Counted from the first letter of the stretch, positions 24,349 to 37,301 are shown. The stretch is DNA of 64,000 nt from Aralia elata (GCA_034770075.1 CM068383.1:9885778-9949777), one strand, 5' to 3'. Notes: generated by a model not told the origin, from the sequence alone. Program-made: numbers and translations.

Positions 24349-26592
24349 GAAGTCCTCTATCTCAAGCTAAGAAAGAAAATTTGTGGCTCAAAATTATGAC
24401 TTTTCTTTTCTGAAGATAATTAAATTAAAATAGATTTCATTTATTAGTATTTTATTTAGGTTGAATTACGAAATTAAATAAGAATTTGAAAAATGATATA
24501 CATGTGAACAAGTTTGAGATGAAGTTAAATTGCGACTAATGTGAAAGTTTATGCAATAAAATAGAATAAATTTGGGTGAATTCATTTTTAGTTCATACTT
24601 ATCTCATGTATGCACGTACTTATATCGTAATTATAATTCGATTGAATTTTTTTACGGTACATAACATAACTCTAAGAATTTTATCATTATCCATAGAAAA
24701 TGATCTATATTTTAATTGGATAGGAGGAAGTACGAAGTTATGAGTCGCTTATGAGTTTAGGTTAAATATTGGTTGAAGTTGATGCTTGCTTCATGTACAA
24801 AAAATTATAGGTGCGAAATTTATTAGTATCAAATTAATTCTTGCTTCGCATCATAAATATGTGGGTCAAATTATTTACTGAGTCCGAGTAGTACTAGGTG
24901 TGGAAATGGACATAAGGAGATGGTACCAAAAATCTCGAAGTCAAAATTTGGAATATTATGTCACGCTTGAATATTAATTTTATGAGAAAATGAATTCTCT
25001 TATTGCGACATACATAAAAAAACAAAAAACCAAAAACTTTCATTCCGAAGCGAAATATAGGTTCATAATGTAATTATAGTGATGAATTTAAAAATACTAT
25101 ATTATTTTATTTGTATAAAAAACGATGTCGTTTTGTGTAACTAAATATATTATCTCTCATATTATGTATAAAATGGTGTTTTGTAATTTTTTAAAATAAT
25201 ATTATTATAAAGAACAATTCACACAAGAACGTGAGTTGTCGTTCCACTCTTGTGCCCTAATTTGAGGTGTGAGAGAGTAGTAACGGTTGATTTGTTTTGG
25301 TGTATTAAAAAAATGTGTTTGAACGACTTTTCAAATCTCAAACATATCGTATTAAAAGTTGTACGATAAGTTTAAATTTTAAAAATTACTTTTTAAATTA
25401 AAAAATTATATATAATATAAATAAAATTTAGACGAACAAAATTTTTAAACACCAAGAAACTTTAAAACTCCGGTACATGCACTAAGTAAGAATTAACAAT
25501 CATTCCAAGATAGAAAAGTGATGTTTTGTGTATTGACTATATATCATTACAAAGTGAAAATAAGTACACTTGAAAGATCCACATGTTTGATTAATGGTGA
25601 TATACATATACTAACAAATTGGAATAGACTTGCCTGCGGCTAGTAAGTGGAGTCCATGTGCAAGGCACTTGCAAGTCAAAACTATTAGAATAAAAGTAAA
25701 ACCAAAAAGGCTAATTATTGAACTTCAAATGCTTCACAAATAATTAATATATAAATCCCATGAAGTATCTTTTATTTTTTATATATATTAAATTTTATTA
25801 GACATATATTTATATATAATTCTTTAAAATGTTTAGCAATTTTTAAGACTAAATTTTTTATTTAAAAAATTTACATAAATATTATTTTCTTACAAGTATA
25901 TACAGCTTTAGCTCTACTTTTATTTAATTTCTAATATTATATACAACAACTCATAGGCAACACTATTCTCTTGATTTATATTATTATAAATAATATAATA
26001 TTATTGTATATAATAGGGACTGAACTCCCAGTCCAAAGTCTTCTTATGATTAAATAAGCAACTTTGATCATCATATTTTAAATTTTATCTGCACTTAAAA
26101 AGACTAAAAATTCTCTATCCAAATAATATTATTTTTTAAATAATAGAAATTTGGAAATTTTACTCTAAATTTTAATATTCCTTGTATTCATGAGTTTACT
26201 AATGATAAATTTTTTATTCCAAGAACAGCCGCCTTAAAAGAATAAGTGGCACGGTTATAGGAAATTCCTTTGACTTAATTTAATTATTTATACATCTATT
26301 AAGTTAAATAATAGCTAAAAGAAATTAAATTTGATTCAGATCACCCACATTGGTTCTATATAATCAAATATAATAATTGAAACCAAGAAATAATAAAAAT
26401 AATAATAATATTACCATAATTTGGGGAATTAGACATACTTGTGTTTACTAATAGAAATTTAGAAGATGCAAAAGACTTGAAGGAAAAAAAAATAATCCTT
26501 AGATTCTTTCCTGTATTGGAAACTAAGTCCATTTTGATAGCTTTTAAACTTTTAAATAATCTCGTGTGTTTTATTTATAACGGATCCGATTA

Positions 26593-26789
26593 GGTTGAAA
26601 TTGGCACCAATTTTACTCTTCATCTTAGTAAGTTTATATAAGTTTTTATTGCATGAGTTATAAAAAATATTGCATTAAGGAATACAATAAAAAGCTATAC
26701 AACTTATTAATGCAACATTTTTTATAACCGATGCAATAAAAATTTATAGAACTTACTATAGTGAAGTTGGTATTAACTTCACTCTAACC
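26593..26789. mobile_element. Foldback MITE-like element, 197 bp
   Basis: Left arm 'agtttttattgcatgagttataaaaaat' (about 26641-26668) pairs with 'attttttataaccgatgcaataaaaatt' (about 26714-26741). The pairing continues imperfectly to GGTTGAAATTGG at one end and CACTCTAACC at the other. No target duplication or coding sequence was identified. Confidence 0.7.
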
Positions 26790-27084
26790 GAATTCATTTA
26801 TAATTAACAGCATGTGGCACACATAATGTGTGTGTAAATTATGTGGAGTAAAATAAAAATTGAATAAAACTTAAAGAGCTAAATAAAAAAATTAAAAAAA
26901 TTTAAAAACGACAAAATAATAATATAACCAAACTTATAAGGATAAAAAAAGAAAAAATAATAATATAACATGATTACACCAACAATATCCGTAGAGCCAC
27001 TTTATAATATAGGTACATTGTTAACTTCAATTCCTATGTCTCCGAACTATATCAAGTAATAGTATCACCACAATTTATATATTA

Positions 27085-27329
27085 CTCTCTTTTTTTAAAT
27101 TAGAAGTACATTTTTTAATTTATTTTAAAATTAAAGATATATTTTTATTATAAGACTATAAAGTGACATGATCTTCCTAATTTGTCATTATACTTTTTAA
27201 CTATCATTTTCAATATTAAATCACTACACTTGAATTTCTAACTAATATTAAGACTATATTTGAAAATATAAAATTATCTTTAAAAATCGTCATTTTACAA
27301 ATACATTTTTAATTTTGGAACAGAGGGAG
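27085..27329. mobile_element. Stowaway-like MITE, family C copy 2
   Basis: A 245-bp element flanked by TA, beginning CTCTCTTTTTTTAAATTAG and ending CAGAGGGAG. Subterminal sequence pairs ('aaattaaagatatattttta' with its complement). It is related to the copy at 12455 in reverse orientation. Confidence 0.85.
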
Positions 27330-27626
27330 TACCATTTAAGGTTTTATTTTCTGAAAGAGAAACTAAAATAGTTTTTAAATGAAATAGTTGAGTTTTCATT
27401 TTAATTAATAGTTGGTCTGGATACAGCTCAACCAATTATCCTATTTTGTTTTCAGTACTATTTTGTTTTATATGTATTTTTTTTAATTTAATTTTGTAGC
27501 TTCTTTAAAAGTTAAAAGGGTTCTTTGTACTTTGTAGTTTAGTAGGCATATATATCAAGGTTTGCCAACTCAAAGAAATGTGTGGTTTGAGACACCAATC
27601 CATAGCATATTAGCATTGATCCCCCA

Positions 27627-27631
<5 letters not shown>

Positions 27632-27692
<61 letters not shown>
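27632..27692. repeat. (AC)n(AT)n microsatellite
   Basis: About 14 CA units followed by about 15 TA units. Confidence 0.96.
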
Positions 27693-27696
<4 letters not shown>

Positions 27697-28018
27697 TACT
27701 TTGGGATCATTTATTTTTAAATACTATATTCTTTAAATTCTATGTTCCTTTGGCATTATCTGACACTGCTTAACATTTGTAATGGACCTCAACTTTAATT
27801 TAAACATCACCATTAAAATATATTTAGAAGGAATAAGCATGTTGATATGGTAAATTAATATGGGTAATTTTTACCTAATTCTCCCTTCGATTTAATCTTT
27901 TTTGTTTTATTATCCTTGTCATTATTCTAATTTACTGTATAATATAACCCATTAATCTAAATTAAATTAAATTATAAAATAACACACTTCACATAAAAAA
28001 AATAAACTCACAAAAATG

Positions 28019-28137
28019 AAAATCGAACATGAGACATAAATGTCATAGTACCTCACTATTAATCACTAGGCTTAAGTATAAGTGAAAATCAAACCGGAGA
28101 CATAAATGTCACAATACCTCAATCTTAATTAGTAGGC
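28019..28137. repeat. Direct duplication, unit about 64 bp
   Basis: 'gaaaatcgaacatgagacataaatgtca' near 28018 is repeated near 28083 as 'gaaaatcaaaccggagacataaatgtca', and both copies end 'taggc'. Confidence 0.8.
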
Positions 28138-29361
28138 CAAAATGTCATCTGCTCTCGCTCGAAGTTTAGTACACTTTAAGTGAAAAAAAGAAGTATGATG
28201 CAGAAATTGATATTAAACCTAAACTCTAGATTGTACAATTCATGATTATGGCAAAACTATAGGTGGTGAAAATTGTAAATCAAAGTTTGTTAAGATATAT
28301 TGATACAATATTTCAACATAATTATTATCATAAAAATAAAGTTTTGTAATATTTTCTCGGTATTTTTTTTTTCATATTCAAACTCATTAAAATATACTCC
28401 CAATACCACTATAGAGGTACGTTTGGACAGAAAATTTTAGGTTTTTAAAGGAATTAATCTATTTGAAAGTTTCTTAGAAGTTAGAAGAGGAGTAGGTTTG
28501 GCTTGTTTAGCAACTCGTTTAAAATTTTGTCCTTAAGATAAAAATTCAAAATAATACGGATTATTAAGCTATTTTGTGTCGATTAATTTTCCAAAATTAA
28601 TTTACATGATAAAATAAGTGAAGCTTGACGTTTCCGTAATAAAAAATTATGGGGTAGTTTCAAGAAGTTAAGTTTGAAGTACTCAAACTCAACCATATTC
28701 AATTCTACTTATATTTTTTTAATTTTTTCTTAAGAATTTATTATATTACAATTCAATTCTAGCAGTATATTTTATCTCAAGACTTGGGAGAACTTGGAAA
28801 ATGGGTCAGGGAAGAAACTAAGAGAGCACCTAGTGGAAGCTATTTTTATTTCATACAGCACATTGGTTAATTTTGAAATCTTCTGAATTTTGTTGAGTAA
28901 TAAATTCGGACATGTGACTTTACCGAATAAATAGATGGATTTCTACCACTAAACTATCAACTATTAGACAAAAGGTGATAGGTATAGGCCCCTCCATTTA
29001 CTGTGTTAACTTACAAGTTTGTGTATACCCTTCAACAGTAGTCAGAAAAAGACAAGACACGATTAACCAAGACGCTACATGAAGAAAGTAAATTTTTCCT
29101 AAGTTTCGCTTTAATTTCCCTCTTAGCCCCTTTTCCAGGTTAATTTCTCCTTATAGGCCACTATAATAAAATGTATCCCTATAATTGAATTGTAATATAA
29201 TAAATTCTAAAAAAAAATCTACTTATTTACACATAATAAAAATATGCTTTTTCTATTTAATAACTTTACATTACCATAAAACAAGGGAATCATTATTTAC
29301 ACACAAAAAACTTATGTTAGTTTTACTATCTACATCTCATACCTATATATATTGAGTGGAT

Positions 29362-29403
29362 TGAGAGAGAGAGGGAGAGAGGGAGAGAGGGAGAGAGAGA
29401 GAT
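29362..29403. repeat. (GA)n microsatellite, partly GGGAGA
   Basis: Purine tract of GA units broken by three GGGAGA steps. Confidence 0.95.
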
Positions 29404-29555
29404 GATTTGCCTATTTTACTTATCATACCTAGAATTTTTTGTTCATGTGATACCAATACGTTTTTCTATTTTTTTTTGTAATTTTATTTTCTCTCTCCAT
29501 CATTTCTTTATATGATGTTTTTATTACTTTCTTTACCTTAGATATTTTTCATATA

Positions 29556-29783
29556 CTCCCTCTATTTTAAAATATAAGATTAATTTTGACTCTTTATAAT
29601 ACTTTTAAACTTAAAATTCATCTAATTCATTTAGCTTTTAAAAATTAAATCTTCTAATTAGTTATAAGTTTTTGCTAGTTTATAATTTTCATAATTATAT
29701 TATTTAAAAAATAAAATTATATCAATTTTAAAATTAAAAATATTTTAAATTATCATCAAACTGTCAAAATTAAGCCTATGTTA
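29556..29783. mobile_element. Stowaway-like MITE, family D, truncated
   Basis: After TA it begins CTCCCTCTATTTTAAAATATAAG. The interior resembles the element at 33437-33686 ('ataagattaattttga', 'ttataagt'). The right inverted end is missing and the sequence runs into a GA-rich tract. Confidence 0.6.
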
Positions 29784-31125
29784 GAGAGAGAGAAAGAGAG
29801 AGAAAGAAAGAGAATTTGCCATAAAAGGCAAGGAAACATAAAGTGAGCACTAAATGCTGCTGGTGCATCCATCAAGTGACCAAAAGAAAAAGAAAAAGAA
29901 AAAACATTAGAATTGATAGGTCAAAGTCAGTAGTTAATAGTCTGACCCTCAGCTGTAATTGCATTTCATCAGTTTCAACCCAACTAAACACGGCGGCACA
30001 TGCCCGGAGTGTGGCGGGTGTACGAATTCACTGTCACAATTCAATTCAATTCCTACAAAGATATCAATGCTATCGCTCACTTTCCAACCCCCTACCCTAT
30101 GTTATGCTCTTCCTAATAATCAATTGACTTTGTTACCCTTTCTAGACACATGATTTACTTTTCTTTTTTGTACCTCATAGTAATTAATAATTTACTCATA
30201 GTAATTAGAATCGAACTTGCTGGTTCAACCGGTTAAATCAGGAAGTGAATTTCAAACCGTTCTGATTGTTTGAATAGACTAAATATAAACTTATTTGAAT
30301 TCATAAATATTTTGTAAAATTGTTTGAACCAGACGATGCTGTTTCTTTGCAGGAACAAATATTTTAGCCTCGCTAGATTAGTTTCCGACTTTGATCGAGG
30401 GTTTATCCATATCCATGTCTTGTAAAATGATTGCGAGTGACTTGAGTTTAGATTAGTTAATGATGACTTTCGTACTAAGATAACACTAATTTTAGGTTAT
30501 AGAAACATTCAATACAAAAATGGGTAATAGAAATATTACACTTTATATAACTTCTGCCAAATTGACAATCGTATATAAATAATTTTATGTATACTAAATA
30601 TGCATTAAACGTGTATTAACACACAAAAAAAAGGTAATTATTTTATTTAATTAATTATACGCCACGGTATCCTAGGTAATAGATTAGAAAGTACTATAAA
30701 TTATATGTGATTGATTGAAATATGATCCATCAATGATTTAAAAAAAAAACCCACAAATAACACAATCAACTCATTTACCATATGTCAACCTACTCTTATG
30801 GCTCCAACTCCAACATAACCACCCTCTTCAAAAATTCAACCCACTTTATACTTGTAAATGGGGGAGCCTAATCCACCAAGCCACCGCACCTATATATCCA
30901 CTAAACTTTGTTTTTTTGACTTAAAATTTGTGGGGTACTTTTAATAATTTCAAACATTTCAAGGTCTGTCCCACAATTTCAGCGAAACATGGGAGTATCT
31001 ATTAGGTATTTTATTATTTTAATCATAGTGTACAAAAGTAGGTGGTAAGAAGAAGTTAAATAAGTAAGAAACATCAAAACAACAAGGGCAAAACCGTACA
31101 ATAAAAAATGGAGTCAAAGTTGCGA

Positions 31126-32031
31126 TCAGTAATTCGGATGAAATCTTCCGAAATTAGCAAGCTTTCGTGATCTGTTCGCGCGAAACGCCGCAGCAACGCC
31201 GAGGCGAGGCTTCGCCGGAGCCCTAATTTCGCCGGGGAGTGTGGCCTCCGGCGGCATTCCTTTCTGGTTCCAATGACTGTTGGGGCTGGCGCGCACCAAT
31301 GGACTCAGACAAAATGCTAGACTGGATAGGTTCCGAGGTTGATTCTGCCGTCTGCCGCTACGATGCGCAGGCGCCGCCGTCCTCTGCGGCGTCTCTTTCC
31401 ATCCCTGCGATGAATCCGACGTGTAACCACTCGATCTGTCGCAGCATTCGTCGTCCGACTCTACCGTCGGCGACATTCCCCGGTGCGATCTCTGATTACC
31501 TCTGCCTACGGTCGGATCGCTCATAGTAAAATTACGCGATTTCTTCTTCCGTTTACCAGGCAAAAAATTCGAAAACCAGGACGGCGAAGCCGTCGCAGTC
31601 GCCGTCGTAGTGGCCGTAGAAAACGATTCTCGAGATTTCGAATCCAAATCGAATTTCTGCGTTTTAGATCTGAACAAACCGGAGAGGAGCGAGAATTTCC
31701 CTTGCTTCTTCTTGTACAAACTCGAAGCTATAATCACTCCGTTAGGACCAATTTGCGGAGTACTGTAAAACCGCTGATCGGAGAGACTGTGTTGAAGTTG
31801 AGGCCAGGCGGCCGCGTTATCGGATTTTCGGCGACTAATATACGGCGAAACAGAGCGCGGGAAGATTAGCTCAGGCGGATTGGCGTCGGATTTCCGGTGA
31901 TCTTCTTTGGCATGTGCTTGCAATTGCGCCTGAGCCTGAGCTTCGATAAGTGTGAAAAGACGTTCCCGGAGACAGGAAGCACAAACGCCGACTACGCTAC
32001 TGAGATCGGTGAAGTGTTTCTTACACCTCAT
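31126..32031 (-). CDS. Intronless gene, basic Ser/Arg-rich protein with N-terminal Cys/His motif
   Basis: The frame opens at 32055, but its first eight residues come from a TA-repeat, so I place the start at the Met at 32031 (MRCKKHFTDLSS). This gives 301 residues. Residues 3-23 contain C-x2-H and VGVCASCLRERL, like the Cys-rich start of DUF740/OCTOPUS-related plant proteins. After it come a Gln/Ala stretch, a Ser/Arg-rich body with SGYTSDSSQG, and a C-terminal basic block ending RKLANFGRFHPNY. No signal peptide or membrane segment is visible. The gene is distinctly more GC-rich than its surroundings and the whole frame is open, which supports a real gene. Function is unknown to me; the Cys/His motif may bind metal. 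The DUF740 link is from memory and weak. Confidence 0.8.
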   Translation of the reverse strand: MRCKKHFTDLSSVVGVCASCLRERLFTLIEAQAQAQLQAHAKEDHRKSDANPPELIFPRSVSPYISRRKSDNAAAWPQLQHSLSDQRFYSTPQIGPNGVIIASSLYKKKQGKFSLLSGLFRSKTQKFDLDSKSRESFSTATTTATATASPSWFSNFLPGKRKKKSRNFTMSDPTVGRGNQRSHRGMSPTVESDDECCDRSSGYTSDSSQGWKETPQRTAAPAHRSGRRQNQPRNLSSLAFCLSPLVRASPNSHWNQKGMPPEATLPGEIRAPAKPRLGVAAAFRANRSRKLANFGRFHPNY

Positions 32032-32300
32032 TTGCTTGTATATATATATATACAACCAAATTGTCCAAAAATTTTGTTGTGTATATATAATTTTCAGGGG
32101 AAATTTGAGACAGTTTTTTGAGGACAGATTTGAGGCATTTCTGGAATTCTGGGTGTTAAAAAGTTTATGAAGATCTGAGGAAATCGAAGGGGAAAAGGGG
32201 TTTGTCTTCTTCTTAGAGAGAGAAGAAGAAGCTGACAGTTTAGAGAGAGAAAAGTTTCAGTTAAGAATAAATTGGCAACACGCGATTCAAACAAACATTT
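32032..32300 (-). promoter_or_regulatory. Leader and proximal promoter of the 31126-32031 gene
   Basis: Reading the minus strand, the leader shows CT-rich stretches ('cttcttcttctctctct' at about 32208-32231) and a (TA)n run right before the start codon (32038-32051). The latter lies too close to the ATG to be the TATA box. Start site not determined. Confidence 0.4.
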
Positions 32301-34110
32301 ATAAAGAATAATATACTTTTATCTAAATAATTAAGAAAAAACATATGGTGTTATTATTAACGAAATATTCTTATACTTAAAAAGAAAATGAAGAGACAAT
32401 GGACCTCTTCAGTATGATTGCAAAGAAGAATAAGAGTTTTATCATCTTTTTAATGATGTTAATTTGATATTTCTCTAAGATATTTAAATTTTAATTTTTA
32501 TGATCAATAATATATGATGATGTGTTTGACATTTTCTTCCCCTTTATAATTAGAATATTTAATTAATATGTACAGTTTAAACTTTAAATTGTAATTGGTG
32601 ATGAATAATTATTCAATTTTTTTCTTTATTTTTTATAAATAATTTGAATGAAATTTATATTAGGTGACTGGATAAACAAATTCAGATACTCGAATATTCG
32701 AATAATCTGTTTATTCAAATAAAATAAACAGAAACGGATATTATCCGTATTCGGATATTATTTCAAATACTGAATATGGATAATATTTTTAAAATCTACC
32801 GAATACTGGATACGAATACATATAAAAAAAAAATTAAATACGGATACGGATATCATTATATTCAAATTCGTATATATTTATTTACACCCCTAGTAGAAGC
32901 TCTATCTCTCCATGCTTTCAATGTCCTGTTATTCTTAATTTTATGAAAGAGTAAGTTAAGAGTAGTTTCAAATGTGGTATTGAATATTTGAATAATAATT
33001 TATGTTATAGTTAATCACATGATATCTATTTAACCAATATTATGATGACACATCATTTAAGACATTTTTTGAGACAAAAAAATTTAAAACCTCTCGCATC
33101 ACCATTCGAAAAAACTCCTGATTTGTGTATTTAGCTTTTTGCGTTTTCAAAATAATCGTTGAAATGAAAATAAAATTTGTTTTTAGAAAATTGTTATAAC
33201 AATTACATTTTTTTTTGATTTATTAGAAAAAGGGGGGCTCAATAATCATTCGGAGGGAGGGAGAGTAAATTTTAATTTCATTAAAAAAATGAGCAAAAAT
33301 TGTAAGTCTAAATATACTGTCCCATCATCACTTTTAAAATTTAAATAACTATTCTTATATTTTGGAACGTATAGAGTATAGAGTATATTGTTATAAATAA
33401 ATTTTACTTTCAATTTATGTAAAAATGATAAAAATATATTCTCTCGATTCTAAATTATAAGATTATTATTGATTTTTTAAAAATCAATTTGATATATTTT
33501 TAAATTTAAAATTGACATAATTTATTTAAATTTTCAAAACAATAAATCTTATAACTAGTAGTACTTTTTAAGTAATTTATGATATTTGTAATTGTATTGA
33601 TATAAACTAAATGAATTCATCTTAATTTTGAGTTTGAAAATATTTGAAATTGACAATATTGATCTTATAATTTGAAACAAATGGAGTATTTTAAAAAAAA
33701 AATAAGATGGGAATAGTTTCTAGAATAAATAGTGATTGATGGTTATATAAGAATATTAAAAATTTCGATGAGGAACAAGACACGTAATCTCAATGATATC
33801 TTTTGGAAAAAAAAGTATTCTCAAGAAAATTGATAATTTTTATATGCTTAAAATTTCTAAGGGAATATCTTAGTTACTAAATTATTGGTGATTAGACTTT
33901 TTTCCGGAATATATGCTGATAGAGATCTTCCTTCATTTAAGCACTTTTTAGTTAACTTGTCAACTCTAGGCTGTTTACCCTTTCTTTTCATGTTTTTTTG
34001 GACCGGCTAGATTACTTGTTACTTTCACTTTTCTTGTTAGGAAATCTCCACAACTTTTGTGAATGTGATGTTTCTCATATATTTTGTTTTGTAATATATA
34101 TATATATACA
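32301..34110. other. AT-rich spacer with MITE and repeat remnants
   Basis: No gene seen. At 32640-32895 a stretch dense in 'cggata' and 'gaatac' ends 'tacacccctag', as many decayed plant DNA transposons do, but the two ends do not match well. A family D MITE lies at 33437-33686. Confidence 0.5.
33437..33686. mobile_element. Stowaway-like MITE, family D
   Basis: Begins 'ttctctcgattctaaattataag' and ends 'cttataatttgaaacaaatggag' followed by TA. The ends are inverted copies. It resembles the truncated copy at 29556. Confidence 0.75.
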
Positions 34111-34265
34111 GAAATCTTCTCTAACGGACCGGTTTGTCGCGAACCGGTCTATAGCAACGGTTTTATCGTCGCTAAATGTATATAAACCGTCGCGATAGCA
34201 TTTAGCAATGGTAAAAGCTGTCACTATAGACCGGTTCGCGACGAACCGATCCGTTGGAGAAACTT
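34111..34265. mobile_element. Foldback MITE with CGCGAACCGGTCTATAG arms
   Basis: About 75-bp inverted arms: 'cgcgaaccggtctatag' at 34138-34154 pairs with 'ctatagaccggttcgcg' at 34224-34240. Outward, 'tctctaacgga' pairs imperfectly with 'tccgttggaga'. It sits inside a (TA)n tract. Related in motif (ACCGTCGC.ATAG) to the element at 35143. Confidence 0.85.
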
Positions 34266-35142
34266 ACTATATATGTATATATATATAACATTTACACAAT
34301 TTTCAAACCAAAAAAATGTTAAACATGCGAACTAGTTATAAACATAAGTTCAAAAATGCTAAAGAATTTTATTACTATTACTTGCTAACTAATTATAAAC
34401 ATATTTTCAAACAACTAAAACACAATTCATATTCGAATATGCTTGTTTATTCACTTTATTTATTCGAACAATTTACGAGAGAGTGAGATAGTAGAAATAG
34501 AGATAAGAGTGTAGAACGGAAGGAGAAAAAATAATGATACAATTTCAAGAAAATAGTTATTTTTTCTATTTATTTTTAATAAAATAGATGAAGTGAAAAA
34601 TATTTGTTAGTATATTTTACAACCCTAAAATTTGACAATTTTATAAGATACGTAAATGTTTATATTCCTAAAAGAATAAAAAAAATAAAAAAAAAATATA
34701 AACAACTTATGTTACCTTTAAGAACATAATAGCTAGAGATAGTTACTTAACAATGTGACTTTTATTGGTAATTATATCAAAGAAAAGTGCAGATCCCATC
34801 ATGTTTAGGAAGAAAAAGGTGATAGTAAGACAAATAGGTCTCTTATCATGTGGGCTTCTGAATCCAATTCGACAAGGGATAATGGGCCACAATGTACACG
34901 CATTATTGTCCATTAGTATTCTTGTCTACACATAAGATTACAAAAATTGTGAATTATTTATTGATTTATTTATTCAAATGTTTTAATTTGGTAATGATAT
35001 TTATTCATATGTTAGCAATTAAGTAGTTATAAAAATAGGATAAAAGTAAAATATTCATAGTTCGATGGCTAGTTATGAAGTTTGAAATTTAAAGTAATCC
35101 GATCTCTCCCTTCCACAAAAGATGAGTAAAGTAAGAAGGTAC

Positions 35143-35411
35143 TATATATAGAGAGAGAGAGGAAAAATCTCTCCAACGAACCAAAAAAAAAGCGAATCAA
35201 AAACGAACCGGTTATAGTGACGATTTCGTTCGTCGCTATAGCATAAAAACCCGATTTTCTGAGCTATAGCAATAGTATGAACCGTCGCCATAGCTATGAC
35301 GCTGGCTTTTTATGCTCAACGGATGAAACCGTCGCTATAACCGGTTCGTTTTCGGTTCGCTTTTTTTAGTTCGCTAGAAAGACGGACCCTCTCTCTATAT
35401 ATATATATATT
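35143..35411. mobile_element. Foldback MITE with AACGAACCGGTTATAG arms
   Basis: About 110-bp inverted arms: 'aaaacgaaccggttatag' near 35200 pairs with 'ctataaccggttcgtttt' near 35335. The outer part is AGCGAA(C/T) with A/T runs, then GAGAGAG, and TA runs close both ends. Shares the motif ACCGTCGCTATA with the element at 34111. Confidence 0.88.
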
Positions 35412-36094
35412 CCTTGAAAATGTCTAGCTAAAAGTACATAATTTAAATTTAAAATATTATATAAAATGTATTTTATTCTTAACAAGTAGAAAAAATCTTT
35501 GATACACATAGATGTACTTATGTGCGTTCTATTGCAGATAAAATCATAACATATTTATACTTTAATTATTTAAGTAAAAAGTATTGTGCAAAGTGTTTAA
35601 TGTAGGTTTTTAAAACATCATTCAATAAAATTGCATAAATGACAGTACTAAATTTACGTAAAACATAAATAATGTCGTATTAGAATCTTCATGTCATTTT
35701 ATAATTTCAAGTTAAAAATGTAACTTAATTTTGAAATTGACCAAAAAAAATGTATATTTAATTTTAAAAAGAAAAAAAAGTTGTGGCTATTGTATGAGCC
35801 ACGAAGTTGCCTGCCATAGTCTTGTTTGTTTATATTTCCTCAAAGTTTATTATAACAATACTATTTATTATACAATCAATATTAAACTGATAACTTAATA
35901 AATTAAAATTAAATATAACTCTTTTTGTAAAACAAAAACACTACCAATATTTGTCGGCATGAGGTTCCCCTGTTTAAGATTAGACTTGGACAACTTATGA
36001 GCTCTATACCGTGGGTTTTGCCATTTTAGTTAGCCGACGCAAGGAAGTACACGCTAGCTAGCCATCTTTCACTTGCTCTCCAAATTAAAATATA

Positions 36095-36343
36095 CTCCCT
36101 CTATTTTCAAAAAATTGATTAAAGATATAATTATTTTTGTCCAGTTCATAAAATAAAGGATAATTATATTATTTAGTGGGGTTTATTATTATAAAAAATA
36201 AAATACTCATTACTTTATGAATCTTGTGGGACCACTAAAGTGAAATTTAAAACTTTATTTACTCTGTTTTCTTTATTTTTGATTTTCTTAATGTGTATAA
36301 AATTTATATTGTGCTGATCCTTTTGAGGAATGGACGGATAGAA
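36095..36343. mobile_element. Stowaway-like MITE, family B copy 2
   Basis: TA-flanked, begins CTCCCTCTATTTTC and ends GGACGGATAGAA. The interior phrases 'tttagtggggt' and 'cattactttatgaatcttgtggg' match the copy at 8484. Confidence 0.8.
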
Positions 36344-37040
36344 TAGAAACAACTAGGTATTAATTTTTTTTTTGCCAAAAGTCATACTTCTTTTAAAAAG
36401 TTGCGACTTTAATTAACATAAACACAGTCAAGAAAAGAAATACTTTGAATATAATAAGATGGTTATTATTTCTTTTTTGCCGATAAAAAAAATAAATAAA
36501 TAAATTAGTGACGTACCAAAATAAAATTCGCTTCATATGCAATTATAAGAAGTAAGAAAATTAAAATAAAGATGCACTTGTTGCAGTGACTCCTCCATTT
36601 TGGTCGTGATCAGTCCATTTTGGCGCCTACATGCAAACGCAATGCAGTGAGAATGGAAATTATATGATTAGTTAATTATATATTGTTGTCATTTTGAAGA
36701 AAAGAATGTCCATGCAATGACGTACGCACCCGCTACACCATGCAATTACGTGTGTGTATGATCACACCTAATTGACACAAATACCACTTGTGTTCTAATT
36801 AAGTTTATAATAATATTATAATTAAATTTAAAATAATATTATGTGCGCAAACTGTACATAAAAAATTGTGTATAAAAAAGTAGGACCCATGTATTGTTTA
36901 TCAATGAAATTATGTAAATCACCTAATCGTAGGTCTCACTTTCTATTTTTTTCTCTCCTTTTTTTATACTGTTTGTGCACAGTTTTTGTGTATAATTTGT
37001 GTTTCTAGCATTATTCTTAAGTTTATATGTTTGTTACATA

Positions 37041-37301
37041 CTCTCCCCGTCCCCAAAAGAATGATTAAATGTATTAATTTTTTTTATCTTTAAAAAGATA
37101 AAATAAAGTATATAAAGTGAAGGGTAACTATATAAGTCATTTAGTAGAGTCCATTAATATTAAAAAATCAAAATACTCATCACTTTATATAATTATAAAT
37201 TTAATTTTTTTTTATATCTTTTCCTCTGCTTTTATTTTTGTTAATATGTGTATAAATTATACTTTACCTATTTTTTGGGAGGACAGTACCGACAGAGGGA
37301 A
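37041..37301. mobile_element. Stowaway-like MITE, family B copy 3
   Basis: TA-flanked, begins CTCTCCCCGTCCCC and ends CGACAGAGGGAA. Shares 'aaagtgaagggtaa' and 'catcactttatataat' with the copy at 8484. Confidence 0.85.

Larger units (their letters stand above)
24349..31125. other. Gene-poor AT-rich spacer
   Basis: No gene seen in 6.8 kb. It contains an 85-bp-arm foldback (26593-26789), a Stowaway MITE (27085-27329), a truncated MITE (29556-29783), a 64-bp duplication (28019-28137) and three microsatellites. The less AT-rich part near 29940-30140 gives a 94-residue frame without protein character. Confidence 0.6.

Noticed and set aside
29843..30153. Open frames of 94 and 64 codons with a Cys-rich patch
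   Set aside because: The two frames overlap in different registers, and neither shows a conserved motif or a signal peptide.
31239..31869. Plus-strand open frames of 95 and 128 codons
   Set aside because: They lie antisense inside the 31126-32031 gene, are Arg/Ser-rich from GC-rich DNA, and resemble no protein family.
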